In this document: one piece after another, positions 24,740-32,817 of the stretch
How positions within the stretch are numbered: the first letter of the stretch is position 1
Layout: every line of letters starts with the position of its first letter
DNA from: Desertihabitans aurantiacus
GTDB taxonomy: Bacteria > Actinomycetota > Actinomycetes > Propionibacteriales > Propionibacteriaceae
NCBI RefSeq assembly: GCF_003344635.1
Contig: NZ_QPKK01000002.1
Span: 1-62,613, forward strand
DNA: 62,613 nt
Reading direction: 5' to 3'
Position numbers and translations under genes: made by a program
The notes under the pieces: generated by a model
What the model saw: the letters and a program-made list of their open reading frames with translations, nothing else
Told to the model about the DNA's origin: nothing
The model's database searches: none

Positions 24740-24940
24740 GCCCGCGGCCGTGGTGGCCCAGCAGTGCGGCTCTGCGGTCTCGGGGGCACGGCGCACGTCG
24801 GCGAGCGGTGGTTGAGTGCCCGACGACGCCTCGCATGGACGGCAGCCTGTGTGTTGGCTGCCCTTCCGGACGGGCTCGCCGGTTCGTCTGGTCGCCCGAG
24901 CAGCGGCTGGGCCGCGGGCTCGGCCGTAAGGTGTCTGGGT

Positions 24941-25882
24941 GTGTGCTCCGCTCATCCCGAAGCGCTGCCGGCCGAGGTCGTCGACGACGTGGCCAGCACG
25001 GTCGGGGCAGAGGTCACCCTCCTCAGTCGCCTACCCGGGGGCGTCAACGGGGGTGCCGTGCGCGTCCAGCTGGGTGGCACGACACCAGCGGTCCTGAAAG
25101 CGGTGCCGCGGGCACACGATCACCACCTGGACGAGACGCTGCGCGCCCAGCGGGTGGCCGAGCACATGCGCCGCCACGGGTATCCCACCCCGGCCTGGCT
25201 CGGAGTGGGGGCCACGGCGACCCATGTCTGGCACCTCATGGAGCTCGTGGACGCGGCGCCGGCGTCAGCGCTGACGCCGTCACTCATCGAGCAGCTGATG
25301 GAGATCATCGAGCTCCAGGCCGGTCAGGCCTCCGAGCCCTACGACCACTGGTCGTACGCCTGGCGGGTCGCCACCGGTCAGGAGATCCCAACCGACGGGT
25401 CTGCCGTCGGGGAGACGCCGGAGCAGTCGGGCCTCCGCAGGTCCATCGCTGGGCTCGCGGGGCACTCCCCCGCGGTGTCGGTCTTGGTGGAGCGCGTACG
25501 GCTCCTGTGTGCCGACGCTCCACCACCACGGGACGCACCCGACATGGTCCATGCCGATCTCGCCACCCCGAACAACGTGCTGGTCCGCGGCGGAGCGGTG
25601 GTGGCGGTCGTCGACATCGGGAACGCAGGGAGCGGTACACGCGCCACTGATCTGACGGCCCTCGCGTGGTACACCTTCCAGGACCCGCTGCTGGACGGTG
25701 TCCGCAGGCGGCTGTGGGCCAGGACCCTGGACCTGGTCGGCTGGGAGGGGACGGCGGTGCTCGCGGCGGCGCACATCCTCCACATGCTCGAGATCCCGAT
25801 CCGTGGCGGGCGCCAGAAGGTCGTCCCAGCGGTGGTCGGGCGGGGCCATCGCGCTCTCGATGAGCTGAACGCGCTGCGCTAG
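24941..25882 (+). CDS. APH-fold phosphotransferase family protein
   Basis: This is a 313-residue kinase-like protein. The catalytic loop is MVHADLATPNNVLV (Ala replaces the usual Gly, Asp and Asn kept) and the metal site is VAVVDIGNAGSG. The central region YPTPAWLGVGATATHVWHLM and MEIIELQAGQA closely matches the kinase at 39631-40500, so the two are paralogues. GTG at 24941 follows TAAGGT by eight bases, a leaderless pattern; a longer in-frame extension from 24764 looks non-coding. Its position after the synthetase homologue suggests, but does not prove, a linked role such as phosphorylating a nucleoside-like product. Confidence 0.85.
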   Translation: MCSAHPEALPAEVVDDVASTVGAEVTLLSRLPGGVNGGAVRVQLGGTTPAVLKAVPRAHDHHLDETLRAQRVAEHMRRHGYPTPAWLGVGATATHVWHLMELVDAAPASALTPSLIEQLMEIIELQAGQASEPYDHWSYAWRVATGQEIPTDGSAVGETPEQSGLRRSIAGLAGHSPAVSVLVERVRLLCADAPPPRDAPDMVHADLATPNNVLVRGGAVVAVVDIGNAGSGTRATDLTALAWYTFQDPLLDGVRRRLWARTLDLVGWEGTAVLAAAHILHMLEIPIRGGRQKVVPAVVGRGHRALDELNALR

Positions 25883-26045
25883 GCGTCGCGTCGGCTGCAC
25901 GGGAAGCGTGCTCGATATCGGTGGTGTGGTGGCGCCTGTGTCCGGCCTCCCACGTCGAGCCAGACGATCGCCAAGCGCTGCAGAAGCGCTGCTCGACGAT
26001 CGAGTCACCCGGGTTCATCGACTCCGGACGTCGCAGAGGTGCGAT

Positions 26046-26645
26046 TCACTCGCTCGGGCGAGTCGCCACGACGAAGTGCGTGTGCCAGTGCTTCGGTCCG
26101 AGGCCGGAGGGCGCGTCGCGCTCGGACTCGCGGTGGATCTGGACCGTGAAGCGATCGAGCAAGGTAAGGAGCTCCGCTCTGGTCAGGGTCGTCACGCCCG
26201 GTCGGGTGCTCCAGTCGTCGTTCTCACCGAGGAAGTGCCCGGCGAACACACCGCTCGGTCCGAGCGCGGCGGTGATCAGGTCGATGGTGTGGCGGAGCTC
26301 GGCAGGGGTGGTGAACGGGAGCGACATGCCGGCGTAGATGAGCGTGGCGGGACGGAGGTCCTCGATCTGGGCGAACGTGGTCTCCCAGACGCTCAACCGC
26401 TCGGCGCTCTCCGCCGGCGCGGTCCGCAGAACACGAGCTCGCAGGCCGGCCGTCGCGTCGACGGCGAGCACCTGCCAGCCCTCGCGGAGCAGGAAGCTCG
26501 TCTCGGTCCCGTCGCCGGCGCCGAGGTCGATCGCTGTCCTCGGTGCTTCTGCGTCGACGAGACCGAGTGCGTCCAGGAAGTCGGAGCGCACCGGTCGCCC
26601 CACGTGGAGGCGGAAGTACGCCTCCCAGTCCTCGCTCTCGTGCAC
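26046..26645 (-). CDS. Class I SAM-dependent methyltransferase
   Basis: This is a 199-residue soluble methyltransferase. Motif I reads TAIDLGAGDGTETSFLL, followed by WQVLAVDATAGLRARV with the acidic residue that holds the ribose of SAM. YAGMSLPFTTPAEL corresponds to motif IV, and GVFAGHFLGENDDW is the post-motif strand. The start at 26645 is GTG (MHESEDWEAYF). The C-terminus ends with KHWHTHFVVATRP, as in small tellurite-resistance TehB-like methyltransferases. The substrate is unknown. It faces the APH gene at 24941-25882 convergently, with 163 bp between. Confidence 0.88.
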   Translation of the reverse strand: MHESEDWEAYFRLHVGRPVRSDFLDALGLVDAEAPRTAIDLGAGDGTETSFLLREGWQVLAVDATAGLRARVLRTAPAESAERLSVWETTFAQIEDLRPATLIYAGMSLPFTTPAELRHTIDLITAALGPSGVFAGHFLGENDDWSTRPGVTTLTRAELLTLLDRFTVQIHRESERDAPSGLGPKHWHTHFVVATRPSE

Positions 26646-27022
26646 GATTTGAAGGCTGTCACACGCCCGACGACCACCACCGGGCGCGGTGACATCCTCG
26701 TGGGGTGCGCGACCTGGACTTCCATCCCGGTGAGGAGACGGTCCGCTGCTTCGGCATCCCGCCTGCAGGGGTTCTTCGTCATGACGACCATGGGTGCTTG
26801 ACCCGGGTACGCGAGCTCAACCCGTTCCCAGGACGGCCGGCGGAGCTGGGGCTCCAGCACCACAACATCGATCCTGCGACCGCTGGCGACGCTCCGAAGC
26901 CGCTGCCCTTCGCACGCGTGCCGATCGAGCGCGTGCCCGCGGTCGTCGCGGGCACGTGTCGAACCTGGACCGGGCCCACGCTGTAGCCGCTTGATCAGCT
27001 GACGTGCCCCGCCGGGCATGGC
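26646..27022. other. 377-bp intergenic region, possible unidentified remnant
   Basis: A minus-strand frame contains RIDVVVLEPQLRRPSWERV and YPGQAPMVVMTKNP, which look protein-like and similar in tone to the end of a small enzyme. No start or family could be fixed. Both neighbouring genes are on the minus strand. I report it as undetermined. Confidence 0.35.
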
Positions 27023-27886
27023 TCACGTGGCCAGCAGGTCGTGCATCGCGGGTGAGGCGATGAGGTCGTCGAGGGCTGCCTGGTCATCGCGCCAGGCCTG
27101 GGCGGCTTGGTGGACGGTCCACACCACCGTCCAGCGGAGCGCTCGGCCGACGTCCGCTCCGACCTTGCGAGCCAACGCCTCGGCGACGGGCAGGATCAGC
27201 TCTGCGGGCTGGTAGGCAGCGAAGGTCGCCACCTCCACGGACGGCTCACCGACCATCGGTGCGGGGTCGAGGACGACCCAGCCGACCGCGCTCGCCCCAT
27301 GGCGGACCAGGTTCTTCGTGATGAAGTCGCCGTGCAGCACCCTCTGCTCGGAGGCGGTGGCGCACAGCCCGGCTGCAGCCGACCTGGCAGCCGGAAGGCG
27401 CCGCAGCCCGGGTAGGCCACGCTCTGGCTCTCGACGTTCGCGCTGCTCGTGAGCGGCATCCTCACGAGCGACCCGCTCCCGCTCCGGATAGCTGCCGCCG
27501 ACCGTGGGCAGCGGATGGCCAACGGCCGGTGCGGCCCACAGCCTGCCCAGCAGCTCACCAGCGACGTCGACCATGGCCTCGACGGTCGCGGCAGGCGATC
27601 GCCATGGCCACGGATCGCCAGGACGTGCCCGTTCCAGCAGCAGAGCGTCGGCGGTGGAGTCCACCAAGGTGATGGCCGCCCCGGTCGCGCGCCACGACGT
27701 GAGCACCGCGGCCTCGGTGACAGCAGCCCCGCCGGTCCGAGCCGGCGGGAGCTTGAGCACGAGGTCTCTCCCCGCAGCATCTCGTGCGCCGAACACGGCC
27801 GAGCGGGATCCGCCCGGCATCGGCCGACCTACCGCAAGGTTCCAGTGGTCGGCCGCGCGCTGGAGACGCTGCGCGGTGCTCGCCAT
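27023..27886 (-). CDS. Aminoglycoside/hydroxyurea resistance kinase family, APH(6)-like
   Basis: This is a 287-residue protein of the PF04655 family, which includes streptomycin 6-phosphotransferases. Marks are PMPGGSRSAVFGARDAAGRD and LVLKLPPARTGG in the N-lobe, LLGRLWAAP, the catalytic VLHGDFITKNLV, and the family-specific WVVLDPAPMVGEPSVEVATF with the metal Asp. TATGTT lies six bases before the ATG at 27886, a leaderless pattern. Whether it acts on streptomycin-like drugs is open. Many environmental actinobacteria carry such genes without a producer cluster. It is divergent from the P-loop kinase at 28051. Confidence 0.85.
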   Translation of the reverse strand: MASTAQRLQRAADHWNLAVGRPMPGGSRSAVFGARDAAGRDLVLKLPPARTGGAAVTEAAVLTSWRATGAAITLVDSTADALLLERARPGDPWPWRSPAATVEAMVDVAGELLGRLWAAPAVGHPLPTVGGSYPERERVAREDAAHEQRERREPERGLPGLRRLPAARSAAAGLCATASEQRVLHGDFITKNLVRHGASAVGWVVLDPAPMVGEPSVEVATFAAYQPAELILPVAEALARKVGADVGRALRWTVVWTVHQAAQAWRDDQAALDDLIASPAMHDLLAT

Positions 27887-28050
27887 TCGTCGAACATAGC
27901 CATGGCGACTGGTAGCGGCGATGCAGGCTGGTCGACTGCGCGAGCCGCTCGACACCCGACGCCGGACCGACGTCGGGCGCCCCGCGACAAGCCTGTCGCT
28001 GGGCCGGAAACCGCTGGTCCGTCCGCTGACTCTGCTGCTAGGAAGCGGCG

Positions 28051-28644
28051 GTGACCACGTCCACTCCACCGACCAACTCCCCCGCAGCTCGGGTGCTGTG
28101 GTTCTTCGGCACCGATGCCGTCGGGAAGTCGACCGTCGCCTGGGAGGCCTACTCGGCGCTCACCGGGCTCGGCGCGCACGTCGCCCACCTCGACACCGAC
28201 TACCTCAGCTTCTGCCACCCCGCCCCGCCCGAGCCGGCCTCCGTCGTGGCTGCCAACCTCAGTGCGGTCTGGTCGGTCTACCGGTCGCTTGGTGTCGACC
28301 ACCTCGTCATCTCCGGCATCGTCGTGACCCCGGCCGACCGGGACAGGTTCTGCCGTGCGATCCCTGAGGCCCACTTCACCTTCTGCCGCCTCACAGCGGC
28401 TCCCGCCACGATCCGACGGCGCATCTTCGCCAGGCGCGACGCCGAGGCCCACACCCAGGGCAGGCGGCTCAGCCCGAGCGTCCACGCCGAGCTCGAGGAG
28501 TACAGCGAGCGCAGTGCCGGCTTCGCAGAGCTGCTCGACCGGACCGCGTTGGAGGACTTCACCCTGGCCACCGACGACCGGTCCCCCGTCGAGCTCGCGA
28601 CCGAAGGCGTCACACGATTCCTCAGCGCCGCGCAGCCCCGGTAG
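28051..28644 (+). CDS. P-loop NTPase/kinase-like protein
   Basis: This is a 197-residue AAA/adenylate-kinase-like P-loop protein. Walker A is GTDAVGKST (residues 20-28). ARVLWFFGTDAVGKSTVAW opens the fold, and AHLDTDYLSF contains an acidic residue in the position of the substrate- or Mg-binding Asp. FTFCRLTAAPATIRRRIFAR resembles the lid region of small-molecule kinases. GTG at 28051 follows TAGGAA (28039-28044) by six bases. The family covers chloramphenicol, shikimate and gluconate kinases; no specific substrate can be assigned. Confidence 0.8.
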   Translation: MTTSTPPTNSPAARVLWFFGTDAVGKSTVAWEAYSALTGLGAHVAHLDTDYLSFCHPAPPEPASVVAANLSAVWSVYRSLGVDHLVISGIVVTPADRDRFCRAIPEAHFTFCRLTAAPATIRRRIFARRDAEAHTQGRRLSPSVHAELEEYSERSAGFAELLDRTALEDFTLATDDRSPVELATEGVTRFLSAAQPR

Positions 28645-28785
28645 TGCACAGGAAGCACCGGCCCTGGCTCAACCTCGCCCGGTAGGCCTCGTGGTCGAAC
28701 GCCACCCGCTCGTCGCGCACCTGTCGATGATCACGGCGTCGGATGCCACCGGTCCAGTGTCGGAGGTGGTTGGCATGGTGAGGAC

Positions 28786-29667
28786 GTGAACGCTGACTCT
28801 GGCGGCGGCGCCGGTCGACCCGGGGACGCGGCGTCCCTCGCTGCTCGTTGGTGCGGGCGGCTGGGACTGGGCGAGCCGAGTGGGGTCCACCGTCTGACGG
28901 ACGGCAGCTCGGGTTCGCTCGTCCTCGCACTGCGGGACGGTGGGAACCAGCTGGTGATCAAGGTGACCACTGATCCGGAGCGCCTACGCCGCGCCGCCCT
29001 CGAGGCCCAGCTGCTCTCGTCGGGCGAGATCTCCGACGTCGCTCCGGAGCTGGTCGCCTCGGCCCAGGGGACCGGCTGGGTCGCGGTCGCGACCCGCCGG
29101 GGCAGGCCGCTCGCCCCGGCCACCCAGCTGACCCGGGAGACCTGGCTGTCGCTCGCCACGAGCCTCGCTGCACTGCACCGTCGAGCTCCCGAGGGTGATC
29201 TGCTGCAGCGGCAACCGGTTCCCGTGGCGGCCAGCGCGCACGGGGCCTGGAAGGCGATGGGCGCCGAGGACGCGGCCGACAGGGGGATCCGTCGTCTGGC
29301 CGATGCACCGACGTCGGCTTTGCCGGTCGTCCTGGTGCACGGCGACAGTCACGTCGGCAACATCATCCACGACCACGACGGGGCTCCCCTCTGGATCGAC
29401 TGGCAGGAGGCTCACCTGGGCGATGGACTGGCCGACCTGGTGTTCCTGTGGCAGCGGGGCGAGTTCGCCGGAGCCCGTCCGCCGCGGGTGGAGATGACGG
29501 CCCGCTACGCCCAGCAGCGGTCGATCCACCCAGACCAGCTGCAGGAGCGCCTCGACCTCGCTGAGCTCCGGCTGCTCCTGCACAGCTGGCCACCGTTCCT
29601 CGAGCACGGGAGCCCCATGGCGCGCGAGACGATGCGACGCCGCCTCGTCGCGTTGAGCAGCAGGTAG
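28786..29667 (+). CDS. APH-fold phosphotransferase family protein
   Basis: This is a 293-residue kinase-like protein with VLVHGDSHVGNIIHDHD (catalytic Asp, metal Asn) and APLWIDWQEAHLGDGLADLV, where the metal Asp stands in the pattern IDWxxxxxGxGxxDL of choline/fructosamine kinases. The N-lobe shows SSGSLVLALRDGGNQLVIKV with the ATP-binding Lys. GTG at 28786 has CATGGT six bases upstream. It is on the same strand as the serine hydrolase that follows 47 bp later, so the two may share a transcript. The substrate is unknown. Confidence 0.88.
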   Translation: MNADSGGGAGRPGDAASLAARWCGRLGLGEPSGVHRLTDGSSGSLVLALRDGGNQLVIKVTTDPERLRRAALEAQLLSSGEISDVAPELVASAQGTGWVAVATRRGRPLAPATQLTRETWLSLATSLAALHRRAPEGDLLQRQPVPVAASAHGAWKAMGAEDAADRGIRRLADAPTSALPVVLVHGDSHVGNIIHDHDGAPLWIDWQEAHLGDGLADLVFLWQRGEFAGARPPRVEMTARYAQQRSIHPDQLQERLDLAELRLLLHSWPPFLEHGSPMARETMRRRLVALSSR

Positions 29668-29714
29668 CCCGCAGCGGCGGGCGCCACGGGTCGTCGGCGG
29701 GATAGCGTCGTCGC

Positions 29715-30692
29715 GTGCACAGTGTCGGCGAGCGGCTGGGGTCGTGGTCGGGGTCGGCGCTCGTAGCGCGCGGCGGCGAGCTCGTCGAGGAGGTGTCGCT
29801 CGGCCTCACCGCCGGGACCGGGTCCCGACCGTGCTCGCCTGCGACGCGATTCCAGGCCGGCTCGATCAGCAAACAGGTCATGTCCGTGGTCGTGCTGGCG
29901 CTCGCCGGCCGCGGCGAGCTGCAGCTCGACCAGCCCATCGACCGCTGGCTGCCTTGCCTGCCACCCCAGCTGCAGTCGATCACGCTCGCCCAGCTCCTCA
30001 GCCACAGCTCCGGGATGGGCCACTGGGGCGACATCGCCGGACTCCCCCAACCCCTGGACATCCCAACGGACCACAGCAGGATGGTCGACCTGATCTGCGA
30101 CGCGCCGCTGACGTCTGCGCCGGGGACCCGTTGGCGTTACAGCGGCCCCGGGTTCGTCGTCGTCGCGCTGGCGGTCGAGGCAGCGACGGGTGGTACCTAC
30201 GGCGAGGTCGCCGACGAGCTCGTCTTCTCCCGGGCGGGCCTGGAGGCCACCACCTCCGGTCGGTTCCCGATCGGCGACGTCGACGTGGCCGTCGGACGCC
30301 GCGGCGGTCAGCCCGTCGAGGTGCACGAAGGGTTCACCCACATCCCAGGCACCGGCGACCTGTGGACGACCACCACCGACCTCCTCCGCTACAGCCGTGC
30401 CCTGCGCCACGGGGAGGTCATCGAGCCGTCCACGGCAGCCCGGCTGTGGACCCCCGCGGCCGACCTCGACCCGCCCGATCCGACCGACCGGATCACTGCC
30501 GCGACGAGCTACGGCTACGGCACCTTCATCGGCCGCGTGGCGGGACACGAGGCCTGGTACGTCCCCGGCGACAACCCGGGCTACCAGTCGCTGCTGGCCC
30601 ACCTGCCGCACCTGGACACCGACATCGCCGTCCTCGGCCAGGAGTCGCCCGGCGTGGACGCGGTCCTCGGCCAGCTGGACCTGCCCGCCTGA
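29715..30692 (+). CDS. Serine hydrolase, beta-lactamase family
   Basis: This is a 325-residue PF00144 protein. The catalytic SISK motif is at residues 50-53 within FQAGSISKQVMSVVVLAL. WRYSGPGFVVVALAVE supplies the Tyr-Ser pair of the second motif. ITLAQLLSHSSGMGHWGD is the usual LLSHTSG helix. GTG at 29715 lies six bases after TAGCGT. No secretion signal is obvious, so an intracellular esterase or peptidase is more likely than a drug-inactivating enzyme. It is only distantly similar to the hydrolase at 11258-12286. Confidence 0.88.
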   Translation: MHSVGERLGSWSGSALVARGGELVEEVSLGLTAGTGSRPCSPATRFQAGSISKQVMSVVVLALAGRGELQLDQPIDRWLPCLPPQLQSITLAQLLSHSSGMGHWGDIAGLPQPLDIPTDHSRMVDLICDAPLTSAPGTRWRYSGPGFVVVALAVEAATGGTYGEVADELVFSRAGLEATTSGRFPIGDVDVAVGRRGGQPVEVHEGFTHIPGTGDLWTTTTDLLRYSRALRHGEVIEPSTAARLWTPAADLDPPDPTDRITAATSYGYGTFIGRVAGHEAWYVPGDNPGYQSLLAHLPHLDTDIAVLGQESPGVDAVLGQLDLPA

Positions 30693-30730
30693 GCTCGAGC
30701 GCCTCGGGGACCCTCCAGCGACTCGGTTGC

Positions 30731-31228
30731 TCAGTAGCCGCGTCGACCGTCCGCGTGCTCGCGGAGCAGGTCGAGGTGGCCGACGTGCCGGGCCGTCTCC
30801 TGGAGGAGATGTCCCAGGATCCATCGCAGGGTGACGACGGGGAGGCCGTCGGGTGCCCACCGCTCCGGGCTGTCGAGGGGAAATGCTGCCGCGATCTCGA
30901 CCGATCGGGCGCACTGCTCGCGGTAGTCCTGCAGCAGCAGCTCCAAGGGCCGTCCGGGCGGTGGGCTCCAGCCTCCCCCAGGAGCCGCGGGGACGAGCTC
31001 GCCGAGGAAGGAGCGCACCATCCAGTGACGCTCGACATCGGTCAGGTGGCTCACGACACCGGCGATGGTCAGCCCAGGCGACGTCGGCACCCACGCCACC
31101 GAGCCCAGCCCGGGCTCGAGGTCGGCGCACTTGGCCACCACCGTGGCCCGCTGCCAGTCCAGCCACTGCACCAGGACCTCGCGCTCGTCCGGCGCCGGCA
31201 CCGGGAACCGCCGGCCTGCCACCTCCAC
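30731..31228 (-). CDS. DinB/DUF664 family protein
   Basis: This is a 165-residue four-helix metalloprotein of the DinB superfamily, whose members include mycothiol-dependent S-transferases. Metal-binding positions are seen in TIAGVVSHLTDVERHW and in LRWILGHLLQETARHVGHLD near the C-terminus (His triad). The GTG start at 31228 is fixed by GAGGAGG five bases upstream. It is convergent with the serine hydrolase (39 bp) and divergent from the HIT gene (71 bp). The relic at 18056-18412 is from the same family but not a close copy. Confidence 0.87.
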   Translation of the reverse strand: MEVAGRRFPVPAPDEREVLVQWLDWQRATVVAKCADLEPGLGSVAWVPTSPGLTIAGVVSHLTDVERHWMVRSFLGELVPAAPGGGWSPPPGRPLELLLQDYREQCARSVEIAAAFPLDSPERWAPDGLPVVTLRWILGHLLQETARHVGHLDLLREHADGRRGY

Positions 31229-31299
31229 GTGGGCCTCCTCAGTCGACGTCCGACGTCCCGTCCCGTCGTCGGGCGGTACCGCGCTGCGAGACTCATCCC

Positions 31300-31722
31300 A
31301 TGGTCGCCACCTGCATCTTCTGCCAGCTGCTCGACGGCCAGGGACCAGTGGAATGGTTGCACCGCGGCGACCGCGCCTCCGCACTGCTCCCCCGCCCGCA
31401 GGGAAGACTCGCGGTCGGTCACACCCTGGTCATCTCCAACGAGCACGCCGTCGGGGTGCAGGACGTGTCCCCCGATGCGCTGTCGGCCGCAGCGCTCCTC
31501 GTGCAGCGGATCTCCCGTGCGCTGGCGGCAGCCATCGGTGCCGAGGGCGTCAACGTGCTGAACGCGAGCGGGCCGAACTCCGACCAGTCCGTCGACCACC
31601 TGCACTTCCACGTGGTCCCGCGCTGGGCCGGTGACGACCTCGACACCTGGCCACGCGGACGCTCCTCCCACCAACCGCCTGACGACTGGCTCGACGCCGT
31701 CCACGCGCACCTGGGTACCTGA
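31300..31722 (+). CDS. HIT family nucleotide hydrolase/transferase
   Basis: This is a 140-residue histidine-triad protein. The triad is HLHFHVV (His100, 102, 104), with the downstream catalytic-type sequence intact. CIFCQLLDGQGPVEWLHR provides Cys residues that could bind zinc, as in some HIT proteins. GRLAVGHTLVISNEHA and VNVLNASGPNSDQSVDHLHF match the fold. Family members hydrolyse AMP-linked compounds such as adenosine phosphoramidates. ATG at 31300 is used. It is upstream of a NUDIX gene on the same strand, with about 100 bp between. Confidence 0.9.
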   Translation: MVATCIFCQLLDGQGPVEWLHRGDRASALLPRPQGRLAVGHTLVISNEHAVGVQDVSPDALSAAALLVQRISRALAAAIGAEGVNVLNASGPNSDQSVDHLHFHVVPRWAGDDLDTWPRGRSSHQPPDDWLDAVHAHLGT

Positions 31723-31820
31723 CGACGTCGGGCTCCCGCGCCGGTGCCGATCCGGACGCCGCCGCGCGGACGCGGCCCGTCCTGCGCCGGTTCGACCCCG
31801 GCTCCCCTAACGTGCAGCAG

Positions 31821-32300
31821 GTGGGCGTCCCCGACTTCATCGTGGCTCTTCGACGGCACATCGGCCACGCGCCGCTCTGGCTGCCAGGTGTGACCGCCGT
31901 GATCAGGCGCACCTCCGGCGGCGATCCGCAGGTGCTGCTGGTCCGCCGGGCCGACAACGGTCGGTGGGCTCCGGTGACCGGCATCATCGACCCCGGCGAG
32001 CAGCCAGCGGTCGCGGCGTCGCGCGAGACCCTCGAGGAGACCGGTGTCCACATCACCGTCGACCGCCTGGCGTCGGTGGTGGCGCACCCGTTGACGAGCC
32101 ATCCCAACGGCGACCTCGCCTACTACCTCGACCACACCTTCGCCTGCACCTGGGTGGGAGGAGAGCCGTACGCGGCGGATGAGGAGTCGGTGGACGCGGC
32201 GTGGTGGCCTGTCGACGGGCTCCCCGAGATGGAGCAGGCCCACCGCGACCGCATCGACACCGTGCTCGCCGAGGACCCCGTCACCCGCTTCGTCCGGTGA
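31821..32300 (+). CDS. NUDIX hydrolase
   Basis: This is a 159-residue Nudix protein with the box GIIDPGEQPAVAASRETLEE followed by TGVHI, giving the metal-binding RETLEETG. PGVTAVIRRTSGGDPQVLLV and NGRWAPVTGIID precede it. The start GTG 31821 follows TAACGT (31808-31813) by seven bases, which favours it over the GTG at 31812 that overlaps the box. The 3' end overlaps the end of the convergent GNAT gene by 20 bp. The substrate is unknown. Confidence 0.9.
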   Translation: MGVPDFIVALRRHIGHAPLWLPGVTAVIRRTSGGDPQVLLVRRADNGRWAPVTGIIDPGEQPAVAASRETLEETGVHITVDRLASVVAHPLTSHPNGDLAYYLDHTFACTWVGGEPYAADEESVDAAWWPVDGLPEMEQAHRDRIDTVLAEDPVTRFVR

Positions 32301-32817
32301 CGCCCGGGGCGGGCCCGTCGGACGCCCCGGGACCGATCTCGTACCGCCGGCTGCCGTCCCGGTCGGCGACCCGGCGCAGGCCCGCGCGCTCGAGCACCGC
32401 GATCGAGGGGTGGTTGTCGTGGTCGACCCCGGCCCAGACGCACCGGACGGCCGGCTGGGCGAGCGCCCACCGCACCGCCGCCCGCACGGCGTCGGTCATC
32501 AGCCCGCGGCCTCGACCCGACGGAGCGAGTCCGTAGCCGATCTCCACGCGCCCGGCCTCGTCGGGCGCCGTGCTGAAGGCCCAGCCCCCGCAGACCAGCC
32601 CTCCTCTCGGGCGCAGGGTGTACATCCCGAAGCCGGGAGCCCAGGTTCCTGCCCGGACCGACGCCGCCAGCCGATCGACCGTGAGCCGGGTGCCGGGGGT
32701 CGGGTAGTCGCTCGCCCACCCGCTGCGCCGGGGCCCGTCCAGCATGACGGCGGCCTGGGCGGGCCAGACCTCCTCCGACACCGTGAGGTCGCCCTCGATC
32801 ACGACGCGGTGCGTCAT
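32281..32817 (-). CDS. GNAT family N-acetyltransferase
   Basis: This is a 178-residue RimJ/RimL-like acetyltransferase. EIGYGLAPSGRGRGLMTDAV has the acetyl-CoA-binding GRGRGL, and VWAGVDHDNHPSIAVLERAG ends the fold. ATG at 32817 overlaps the stop of the upstream kinase-like gene (ATGA), so the two are translated together. Its 3' end overlaps the NUDIX gene on the other strand. The substrate is unknown, but coupling to a kinase-fold gene suggests they act on one compound or in one pathway. Confidence 0.9.
   Translation of the reverse strand: MTHRVVIEGDLTVSEEVWPAQAAVMLDGPRRSGWASDYPTPGTRLTVDRLAASVRAGTWAPGFGMYTLRPRGGLVCGGWAFSTAPDEAGRVEIGYGLAPSGRGRGLMTDAVRAAVRWALAQPAVRCVWAGVDHDNHPSIAVLERAGLRRVADRDGSRRYEIGPGASDGPAPGVTGRSG

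Noticed and set aside
22872-25882. A phage-type 2-aminoadenine (Z) genome synthesis cluster
   Set aside because: The synthetase keeps the catalytic Asp13, and no DpoZ polymerase, dATP hydrolase or phage genes are nearby, so a PurZ call is not justified.
26646-27022. A small gene on the minus strand containing YPGQAPMVVMTKNP
   Set aside because: There is no credible start, family match or consistent frame over its length, so it is listed only as an undetermined intergenic stretch.
29744-31561. Long plus-strand frame of about 605 codons across the serine hydrolase and DinB genes
   Set aside because: Both genes are supported by motifs and start signals in other frames, and the long frame is Arg-rich and featureless.
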